Source: Alentia gelatinosa
Lineage: Eukaryota > Annelida > Polychaeta > Phyllodocida > Polynoidae
Length of the DNA stretch: 64,000 nt
Assembly (NCBI GenBank): GCA_950022655.1
Contig: OX465584.1
Span: forward strand, 46,110,723 to 46,174,722
Reading direction: 5' to 3'
Within the stretch, counting starts at the first letter, position 1, and every line of letters begins with the position of its first letter. The notes under the pieces are model-generated. The model worked only from the letters and a program-made list of their open reading frames with translations, made no database searches and was not told the origin of the DNA. Made by a program: the position numbers and the translations under genes. This document shows positions 14,201 to 26,200 of the stretch, in pieces.

Positions 14201-17200
14201 TTTTCTTTTTAATAAGACAGAAGTCCGCAAAGGTGGGAGTAATGATTGTGGTTCAACATACCAGGGGACCCTGAAAGTATATAGGGACCATCAAAGATCT
14301 AAGCTTTTCACTTTTGTTAACATATTTCAGTCAATTCTTTTCCAGGTTTTCAAATTTTCCATAAACAATCAAAGAATTCTGTCTCTTTTAAAAAGCTTGT
14401 GATATCTTGTGGAATAGTCTCAAACAACATTTACATTTTGTTACTATTTTTCGAGTTTTTTCTTCAATTTTCTTGTACTCGTACCCCCTTGACAACTCAG
14501 CAGAATATGCTGAACAGTCACGGGTTTACCTTGACTTAAAAGAAAGAAGTGTTATAAATTCAAGATGTTAAAAGTCAAGATACATGATCTAATATAACCT
14601 CATACGAAAGAAAACTCAAAGCGATAACCTTCTCTCATTTATCCAGTGGTCTTACTCGACAGAAGTTGACCCTGTTAAAGTAGTATCGGACATAACATTG
14701 AACATATCGTGTTCGGTCTTGCCCTGTTTACCGGTTCCTGGAGAACTCGACCCGAAACGAACTCGAACCGTAGTTGTCAGTAGAACTCGACCTGTTTTGG
14801 AGAAATCGATTGGAGAACTCGATCCGTTACAGATATTTATGAATAAGACATTCTGATATAGAAGGAAGGTCTGACTAGTTCTCTTTTAAACAAATAAACC
14901 AACGGGTATAGAAAAAAAGTCCAGTTATGTTTAATTAGGTGTAGGGTTAAGGTTAGGGATAAGGTAAGGGATAGTGTTAGGGATAGGGAAAGGGTTAGGG
15001 ATCGGCTTAGGGGAAGGGTCTTCTGTTTGTTTCCTTTCCCAGAGAAGACCCAATTTGAAGCCAAGATTACTTACTACTAAATATAGTTGCAGTAAGATAC
15101 TTGAGTGGGGAAGATTTTAAACGGGGCGTGTTCGTTACGGGTCGAGTTTTTAAAACGGGCCGAATTTTTTGCGGGTCGAGTTCTCCAGTATTCTGTTTAC
15201 CTCCACCCAGACGAGAGCCTGAGGAGAAGAGTGGCACAGACTTGAACACCTCTCGCCACCCACACACGTACACATAAATAGAGCCCATTAGCATACAGTG
15301 TGCACCACACCCACTGCACCGTGCGCTTCTCTGTATAGAATCTACGGAAATTACATTCTGTTTAAGACTTACATACAAGCTTCTCCAAAGAATCCATCTA
15401 GATAGTGAAGAAGATGGCTGCAGAATCGACGCGAGCACCACCCGGCGGCAGCCAGCTCAAGTAGACTCAAATGTCTTTAGTTTCGTATTTCCGGACAGGA
15501 AATTACATCTCTCCACATCAAAGACAAGAGGAGCTATAGATCTCTAGATAATGTCACTATGCTCTTAATGTATTGAAATGTAGAGTGCATATACTTTTTT
15601 ATAATTCAGGTCACCCATTAGTAGGTCTGCATGCTAAGAACTAGCCAAGGCATTTCCCCACCTCAAGTTTCGATGAGAGCCCTCTCAGTTATTATTACAT
15701 ACCTATGGCCGAACGTCTACGAAATACTACCCGCTACTAGGGGTACAGTATAAATAATGTTCGGGCGCACTGCGCCTGTAGTAAATATTCGGGCACATTG
15801 TGACCATCGGGTCAATTGGTACATATAATAAGTTTATAAAATGGCGGGTTTTTTTATATTTAGGTATGTAATAATAAGAAAACGTAGTGACTGAGCCCGT
15901 AGGGATGCCATTCTCGGCCTTTTGATGCCATTAATACGTCCCTCGACCTACAGCGTCGGGACGTATTCATGGCATCAAAATACCTCGAATGGCCATCCCT
16001 TCGGGCTCAGTAACCACGTTTTCTCTTAAACCTACAGTAGATTATTTACTCAATAATAGCCGCTAGGAGATAACTACAGATCTCCAACTGAAAAAAACCC
16101 ACCTTTAATTAGGTTTCATAACATTTTCCCCTTATAATATGAAAAATATAAGTATTTTATAAGGTAAATATTCCATCGAGTATTTCTCCTCGACAGATAA
16201 GTCCACTGTTGACATCCCGCGTACTCAAAGTGAGCTCACTGGATCGTGAGACGATTGAAACTATTGATTTATCTCCTAGCCACAAACATAGCCGATATCT
16301 TGAGTATCATTGAAGTTTTCTTCTGGTCAGTATTTGACTTGGCACGTACGCAAAACACTACGTGGACACAATTTGTGGCTGGTGTACTTTCTCGACGCCT
16401 CATTTTCCTCTCTGAGTCTCAATTTTCAGACACTGCCGGAGTTTGACCTCTGACAGCTTTGTGGGAGGGGCGGGGAGGTTATATTTTAGTTGATGTGATG
16501 GGAATAGAACCATCTGACGGCCGCCCAACGACTTAATACTTCACATTCTAAAGACTTCAGTTACGATTAAAAAAACACCCTATTATAGATCCAATTATAA
16601 TTATAGTCGATAAAATAGGTCTTGACTCTACAATGGTGAAACAGCGACTGGCGTCTTACGTCAGAAACGTAGAAACGTAGCTGGTTACATATCGTGGGCA
16701 GTTGATCTCCTAAGTTATGTGTGCGTGTGTTGCCTGCCCGTAATTATAGGATTATAATTGATATAATGTGATATGTATCATTTATACTGGCACGGACCTC
16801 CATACATCCAAATCAGTGATACTGGCTAGTTCAATTTTGGTTGAATGATTCACAAGCCGTCGCTTTGTCTCTACAGTGAATGTATTGCATACACAATCCA
16901 TCATTTTCTTTAAGCATATAAGATTTAATCTAATATGCCGAATATTTCAAGTGCTCCCTTAACAATACACCTTTAGCATCACGAGTGCTGACCATATTCT
17001 TGGATATTCAATATGAAGATTCCAGGTTGGGGGGGGGGGGGGGGGCATTGAGATATTGTTTAATAGTGTAAACGGGAAATTCACCCAACTCATCAATTTC
17101 CATCCAATCAGAAGGCGCGGGGGTTGTCTCAGGGAGCGGCTGCACTCCGCTGATCTCAGCCTCATTGATTTCTCTTTGAGACATTCTTCGAGACGGCACA

Positions 17201-20200
17201 CGGTTCCCGGACAGCGCCTTGCCAATTGTGGCGGGTGAATGCTGGTTTATCCCGGCCGCCCGCCCCTATTGACGGGGGCTCGGGGCCGCCGAGACCGTCC
17301 TCGCCGCCGCAACATCTAAGAATGAATCACATTTAGATAGCTCCTGAGAGCTGGACCTGGCCGCAGGGAGGCGCAGGCTGCCACCTTCCCATTGCCGGGA
17401 CTTTCCTCTCTTTCCCCGTTTTCTTCTCGGCTGGACGGCGATGGGGTTTTGTGTTCCGCTTGCCCGTCAATTCATGTCTTTCAATGAGACAACCCCCCTG
17501 CCCCCCACCCCCCACCGAACACCCACGCTGCCCCCACACGGTCCTCCCTGATCCTACTACTAACTTCCCTCCAACACACTCCCCTCGTCAGACTGTCTCG
17601 TATTTCTCCCATCTCTCCTCCCTCTATCCATCTAAATCATAGTATCATGCCTGGCCCTCCCCACCTTCACCGTAAGTTTTTCTCTATCTCTTACTGCCTT
17701 CCCTCGCCCCATCATTTACTTCCTCTCTTTTCACATCTTCCTCCTTACCTTCCCTCCGCGTCCCTTGTACCACTGTACCAAGTACTTATTTCCAGGTCCT
17801 CTTGTAGTCTCACTTCATCTTTTTTCATCCTTCTTTCTTTAAAAAAAAACCCCAACAAAACTTCTTTCTTTTCAGGCTGCCCATAGTTTCTCGCTTCCCT
17901 ATATTAATCTCTTTCCTGGCCTACCCCCATGTTCTTCCTTCCTCTCCTGTCATACCTTACGTACCGTGCCTCCCTTCCCCGTCTCTCTGTCCTTGTCTCA
18001 GAACCTCTACCAACATCTACACCCTGTGTAAAGTCCCGTGGAAAGTTGATAAATCGGCAATTCAATTTATAAACATCTAACAGCAAATCTGCGGTTAGCT
18101 TGCCATGTAAGTCAGTCCTCAAAACGCGTGTTTCATTAAGGCTGTCTCATTAAGCTTGTCTCAGGGAACCTGTCTCAGGGAACCTGTCTCACTAAGCCTG
18201 TCTAATTAAGCCTGGTAATTCCCCTGCGAAAATGTTTTCATGAATCGCACACATATAGTAGTAATGCACGCATATAGTAGCAATGAAGGGTCGAATTTTT
18301 CCATATTTCCCAAATCCCATATTTTAAGTTATGTTTTTTCCAGCCATTGATAAATCAAAGTCATTTGAATATTGTTACCCATTTAATAACACTACATGGC
18401 AGACCAAGTGTAATAAATGTTTTTGATTATTCGCGGCACCGTTCTTCACTTGTGTATCAGACCTTACCTTTTTAGTATTAGAATCGGTTCCCAGTTACTC
18501 TTAAGATCTCATTACAGATACGGGGTAAGCGAGACCTCAGAGCTGACCTGCCACACCGGGACACGGGAACCGGCCCCAGCTCTTACTCGGGCACGGCACC
18601 ACAACATTAATCGCCCACCACGCCGCAAAAGAAGAAATATATACCTCACATCATGGTCAGACACTGATAATCTATGTCTCTGCGGCTTTTTACAATACTT
18701 GCAAATTATTCCCCTATGTTTTTATACAATTATCGAATATTACTTTTACTTATGTTAACAATAAAATAAAGATATATCATAAATGAATATATTTTTAAAT
18801 GGAAGTCCTACGTTCTTAGATTTAAATCTATTTTGTGATTCCTATGATATGAATTTATCAACTTTAGCCTACATAGGTCGAGCATTATATATCTAATTGG
18901 GATGCGTACATTAGTAATATAACGTATCTATACTACACACATGTAGGATACATATACTACACAAGTACAACACCGCATACGTGAACTACCAGATTTGTAA
19001 TAAGGGATAACAGGTGGTGGACAAGACAACATGTGTGAATTATTCTATAATAATATTAATTATAACTATAGGTTTTTTAACAACTATGCGACGGAATCCA
19101 TATAACTTATACGCATCTACCATTTATCATTATTACTGTTTTCTCAGATACACTGATACTTGATCTGATGCTTTTGCAGATCTATATTTCTTTATTTAAT
19201 CTAGATTTATAATAGTTACTATATTAATACGTTTGTGTTATGTTATCTCATATGCGACACTGGAGAGTAAATAACTTGTATAAGTGGAAATGTACTCAAG
19301 ATGACAGTGCAAAAACAAGGTGGTGTTACACCACTGCTTCAATGTAGGCGGATCTCTCAAATAAAGAAAAAAGATATGGAAAGTACCCATACAAAATGAT
19401 TACATGTACAGTAATATACAGTAACACTATATCCATAGTGCAGGAACAATACTATCATGAAACATCATAAAATTTCATATGATTGTTTATATGGCGTGTA
19501 TTGTTTTTACAGAAAGGTATAACAAAGCGGAACTGAGTGATATCTGTAGCGGAAGATCATAACTGATGGCATGTAAAGAATTATATAAAATTGAGTGATG
19601 TTAAGGTTTTATCCTAGCCCGTCACATGTTTTTAACTTCGTATATCACCAGTATCATCTAAATATTCTAAGGCATAACCTTGGCATACAGTCACACCATG
19701 TTAGGTCTATGTAGATTTATATGAGGATAAATCTAGTTTTAATTACACTACAGATGCAGTAGAAGCACACTACACTATGGGACGTGAGGTCAACACAAGG
19801 TGTAGGTAGGCTGAGCTATAAGTCCTGGGGACAGCGTCCGACCACGAGAGGGCGTGCAAACAGCCATCTTTCTCCGTGAGGGTCGTATCCAGGCAACGCG
19901 ATGACGACTCACTATGTGCGCTGATAATGTCAAGACTGCGCCACTCTGTACACAGGCCTGCGTCTAAGCACCCTGATAGGTGAACCAGTAAAGAACCTGT
20001 GTGTAGCAACCTACGAGAAAAATATAACCTCCAAGGTCGGACGTCCTACACAACACAACTCACTGCCTCTCTTCTCTTAGCTTTAACCCTGGTCCCTATT
20101 CGTGTCATTCTCAAGTTATCCATGACCATAATATTGTACTCTGTTAGACTTTAAAAAGTTTTGGTAGAAAAGAAGTTTAGGTAGAAGCTCAGTTTAGAAT

Positions 20201-23200
20201 TTAAAATGAAACACACGCTATTCTTATATTACAGTTAATCTGGCCCCACCAGGAGGTTCAAATATGTTGGTGTTGCTTTGTTGACAAGTCTCGTTTCCCT
20301 TGAAATCCAGCGGAAGCATCCTTCCCTAATCACATGTATTAATTATAAATGGACGTAAAAAAAAAATCAAAATATAAGGGGGCGCACTATATGACCTGTA
20401 TCAAATGAGGGTAGAAAAGCTAACTTGTTGCACGTTTTTAGTTGTCGGCATCTCGTGGTATTTACTGTGGTTCTCTAGTTTACTGACGACCAGCTCGCAT
20501 GTGGTACGTGTACCATAATGAGATTCTGTGGCACAAGAGAGTACCTGTGTGAGTGAAGCGCACCTTTGTTTTTCCTTTAATTAGTCTGGTCTTCTCGACA
20601 AGGTACGTATTCATAAAACACGCTTCCATGGCAATTGATCATTCTCAAGTGGTTAGCGTAACTTTTTGATGAGTTTTTGATCCCTAAACGAAGTTGCATT
20701 CGATATCATATTGCATAAGTTATATTTGTCACTGGAGCTCATTACTCACCAAAAAGGAATCTTTTTCTCGTAACTCAATATGGAAGCTTAAATTATTAGG
20801 AAAATTAATTGAAAGAGACATCGGACAAAAGAAATGGCCATAAACTGAGGTAATGGGCTTAAACTGAGGCAAATAACACAAACTAAATAACCAACTTGAT
20901 CATTCATTGGATCACCTGAAGAAGTGCATTTAACATGCACGAAACGTCGTGACCTACGCTGATACCAACATGTATACCAACTGTCATCTTGGCTAATGAT
21001 AAGACTTTTTCTAAAAGAATAACTGTGTCTGGTTTTTTTTGGTGAGTTTTACCTCCATTACATTGATTATTGATTATTCCACTAACTTTGCTGGCTGCCT
21101 TTCTCTGAGTACAACAACGGGTTTATATCACAAGTTTGTATCGGCTAAAATTAGAGACCCCTAAGGAGCCTAAGAAATGTTTGTCAAGAAAGGAGGTGGT
21201 AAGGGGAAGGTGTAACACAGTGCTTCACCCCTCATTATGATATGCTCAACATAAAAACAAAATAAAATCCTTCATACAAGTCACAAGGTCACCACTCCCA
21301 CTAGCTCCTAAGGCCCACTAGCTCGCCACTCCCACTAGCTCCCAACACCCACTAGCTCGTCACTCCCACTAGCTCCTAACGCCACTGGCTCACAAAACCC
21401 ACTAGCCGCAAACGCTCACTAGCTTGCCATGCCTACTAGCAGCACTTAAAGTAAGAAGGGCCTGAGGGTGTTTTTATCAAGAGCGCAATCATTATATATC
21501 AGGTTTCTTGTTGGTGATCAGTTGTTGGTGAAACCATCAACATGTTAGTGTAGTGTAAAGAGACAGAGTGGAGAAGATGCAAAGTACGAGTTCACTCAAT
21601 ACAAAGTAGGTAGAATTCACCCAGCACGCCCAGCAAAACGGAACCCTACACTGACACAGGACATATGTTATCAAGCTTTCAGTGAGGGTCCCAGTCCTAT
21701 TCGGTTACTGTTGTCTGTCTATAATGATGATTCGATAGATGAACATTTGGAAAGACATCTCCGCGTCTCGAGGCCCCAGAGGTGGGAGACTGTATATAGG
21801 GCACTGTTCCCACGCTAAGTGCCTCCCACTTCCGCCTTCAAACTCCCCGAGCCATGGGCTAGAGGTCAGAGGTCGGAGGTCAAATACAATGTCCCTACTT
21901 ATGAAAATATCTTTCCTGTTTACTATTCATCCCCCAGGAAATTCCCAAGAAGAAGAATCAACAGTCAATATCCACCCGACCCGACCCCCCTCAACGAGAT
22001 GTATGTATACATAAACGTTTCATCCCTGAAAAAGCTGGTTACACTTTCAGCCAAGATAAAATTGTCTAGTCTAGAAAATCATTTGCCGTTTCTCTGTATG
22101 ATCATTATTTGGGCACTTGTGGTGTGTGTTTTAGGATTCCATGTAGGCGATATGACACGGTTTGGTATCAGTAGGATGACCTCAGCTACACACATTCACT
22201 GATACACGTATCTACTGGCGAGCCGTCAATAGGAGCGCATTGTCTCTGATTAGGTCCAAGCCGCATTTACAATACACGGAGATCCGGTCCCGTCTCTGGC
22301 CTCACACGACCAGGGCACACAAAGCCCGGCTTCACAAAACGCGCCCACTACACACAGTGTCCAAGCGCCCAGCTGCCCGTCTATAGACAAAAGCGACGCG
22401 AAATCCTAGTACACTATATCAACGGCCGCTGTATGGCTGTAACACTTCTCTGTATAGGCCCGTTTCCATTTGCCGATTTCCCATCAGAGATCTACTGTCA
22501 GGAACCACCGACGGACTTTTGGCACTGCTGGCCCAAAATCGGTCAATGGAAACGAACCTGCTAGTCAAATGTCCCACGACATTTTCTGCCTAGATTATGC
22601 AATGTGGCACCACCTACCACTTAGTGAAAGCTTGGTCAATAAGTGAAATCTCCCCTCACTGAGTTTTAGATACCGACGCACAGTCGGTTGCACTACTGAC
22701 AGACTCTCTGGGTAATACTAAAAAAAATCTCTGGAGTTTTCGTCGGCCAATGGAAAAGGGGCTTATGAGGAACAACCATGTACCTGGGTGATATTCAGAA
22801 TTCTGTTCTTCGACAAAGAAACTCAATAGTCTACTTAAACAGCAAGTAAAGTGAACACAAGTTACTCAGACTAGACCGAGGGCGGCTTACTCGACCCTGA
22901 TTCAAGTACATGCATTCATTTATCTGAGTGTGTTCGTCATGCTTAGTTGAGTAGCCATCATAGAAGTTTACATGAATACAGTATGGTTTTTGTATTGGAG
23001 AAAATCAAGTTGGACATTTTCAGTTCATCATATGAACATTCGGTTCTGTCTTTAAACATGAAGATTTGTGTTTTTGATGATATATGTGGACCATAATTGG
23101 CATTTCAATATTCACGTATAAAGAACAGTTTCTGATAATGCATCAGTTTTAAATTACAAAGTTCAGCCATTTGTAGATAACAGATAGTATTTCAATGATA

Positions 23201-26200
23201 GACATTTTCAAAGTCATAGATATAGACAGGAAGATAATATGCGAAATAATTGTAAAGGGTCTCAAGGGTAAGGCTTTTTTTTTTTTTAAAGAGGTCAGAC
23301 TGCACTGAACTAAGACTACAAATGAACTCTGGCAACCATTCAGATTCAGGCTATTCAGCTATCTTTCTGTCTGATATTTTTTATATATAATATGAACCGT
23401 GTAATGCAAAGCTGCCAAGTGCCCTTTCTATGAGCGGTATATGAAACATGTTACTGCCACCACGTATCAATTGACAGGATCATGTCAAATCTCTGCACAG
23501 GTATTACCGGGAACATTCTACTTGGAAAAGACGCTATACTGTGCAAACCAACGCCCTACCGACCATGCTGGATTAACTTTACATTGACTGATAGAGAATG
23601 TCTGCATCTTGTATATGCCACTAAATGCTAGAATACACCCTTTCTTTTTTCCAATGTCAGGAATAATTTGTGGAGCCCGCTGAAGCACAGGGGCATCTCC
23701 TTGCTAAAAGGGTGGGTTACTTAGAGAGACAGGGAGGCAGGAGAGGTCCTTAGGACTCAGCCTCGTGCTGTCACCTTCACTGCTGTGGAGGTGTATGGGA
23801 GTTGAGCAGTATAGACCTGGCAGCTAACACCAGACTCGGCTTCACCTGGTTTCCTACAGGTACAACTTGTAGCCAGCTGCTCACACCTGCTCAACAAGGG
23901 ACTCCTGCCCGCACACGAGTACTACTTATCTGTGCTAGAGACAGACCCACAATCACAAGTTGACAGACATATAACGAGTTGTTCTGTGTACTAATGAGAA
24001 ATAGACATGAAGCATGTACTACTATTGTGCTGTTACTCTCTCCTCATACTACACATAGCATGCACTACTGCAGTGCTGTTACTATCTCCCCATACTACAC
24101 ATACCATGCACTACTACATTGCTGTTACTTTACCCTCATACTATACAAAGTATGTGCTACTATTGTGCCGTTACTTTCTCCCCGTACTACACATCATAGC
24201 ATGCACTACTACAGTGATGTTACATTCCATCAATGTTACACACAGGAGATATTACTGCAGTACTGATACTGTTTTCTCCTTATACACATAGCAGGCATAA
24301 CTCTAGTGATGTTACTTTCTCCTACCACTTACTGGAAAAAACAGACAATGAGAGCTGTCATCAATTATAGAGTGGTTGTCTCGTGAATAAACAAGGAGAG
24401 TGGGGCTGCTCCCCGGGCGTTTGATTGGGATATTGGGTCAATAATGGATGGACTGTATTGATTCTCTTACAAATAATGTCTACAGTACGGCTATGCTCTA
24501 ACGCTGATGGTTGTAATAGATTATACCAGTGATGAACTTCGATCAAATGACCATTATCACCAATGAAATCACTTTGTGGAGTATCAATTCTTAGATAATT
24601 TAAATAACGCTAGTTTCTCTTATGCCTCTCGAGAGCTAAATGAATATAAATGGGAGCGTGAGCTGAGGTTATGAACGTGCCAGGACTAGAGACATAATAT
24701 AGCTGATATATAAGCAACCCCCTGCAGATCACAATAACTTCTTTAGTTCGGGTATCGATTTAATAGAAAAAGCTCTGACTCACTATTATAATCGTTTCCC
24801 AGATACCGTCAATTGGTATGTGCGATATGAATTAGGCACACAGGTCAGTAACCAGTTAAAAGTGTAAAGTCAACCATAGAGTACTTCATAAAAACTAGGA
24901 TACCATTGGCCTCATTCTAACTCAAGTACACTCACATAACCTCCAGTACATGGTCCCTTCATCCCCTCCTGTTACTCTCTCTCCTTTTCCAAAGTCTAGA
25001 AACCCTCTCTTTCTTCCAGTTCACCAAGAGATTTAATATTCTTGTCATTATAGTAATAAATTAAATTACCAAAGGCCCAAGCACACATTAACTGCAATAA
25101 AGAAGTCTGAAATACACATTATTACATACCTATGAGAGAGTGCGGATTCCGTTCGTCACTTAGTGACGAAATGATATTTATACGTCCCTCCGTACCACGT
25201 GACCACTGTCAAATGGCGTTTTTAATGTTTTACAGATATATGATAATAAGGAGACATCTGTTCCGCGATATTTTCGACCGAAATACCTCTGAACAGATTC
25301 CATTCAGGCACACTAACCATATCTCCATATATCAAGGCAGGCCATAAAATACCCAGTATTATTGCCTCTTTATGAGCTAGCGTTGCAAACTGTAATGCGT
25401 GTTCCTCTACACTCTATTGATACAAGGCAATGTAACAGCGGAGGGTGACCCAAGCTCAAAAAGAGTCAGGTTCATTAACAGAATACAATAATATCATAAT
25501 TTGTAATTCTATTCACATATCTATATAATACAAGGATGTCAGTTGGGCTCAGGGAAAAAAGTGGAAATATTTTTATATGGAAGGTACTGCCTAAGAGAAA
25601 TTAGGAAAACATAGATAACACACCAATGTTGGCCATGGAATAGGGTTGAGGGAGTGGGGAGAGGTTAAGACCACTGTTTATTGGCGTGAAAGAGGAACTA
25701 TTTACACTATCTATGTTTCTACAAGATAAATGATTTAATCAACTGGAAATGGAAACAAGGATTTCCATGGAAAAGTGGAAAACTGCCATCCCTGATAATA
25801 ACACAAGCGCCAGTCACTATGCTACAAGTCAGGCATCTCCTAAGATATTAAAGTTTGGTGAGAACACATTCTGGGCGCTTTGGGGATACAACGTACACAA
25901 AATGACAAATCCGGGCCCCTTTTCTTCCACTACCGTCTGCTGTTGTTAAAACATACGGCGACAGTTTGACCTATTTTCTGTTTTCCCGCGGGATCGCAAA
26001 CTGGGACATTCCTCTAAGAATATCGGCACCTGCCAGAAGCCGTCGTCTTGCCACAAGTATAACCAAACTAACGTTGTCGTCTCATCAACTACAGACCAGG
26101 CGCGATACAGGAACCACATCGACGTGTGTGTTAAGCGAATGGTGCCCAGTTAGCCAACGTTGGAGCCGTGTACAAATCCGATATCCTTCTCACGTCTATA

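Noticed and set aside
14940..15020. Interstitial telomere (TTAGGG)n
   Set aside because: Too degenerate, and bounded by the inverted arms of a foldback element; it is the element core, not a telomere relic.
20916..20951. Functional hammerhead ribozyme
   Set aside because: One unpaired A separates CTGAAGA from the stem, and no proper third stem with a cleavage triplet could be drawn.
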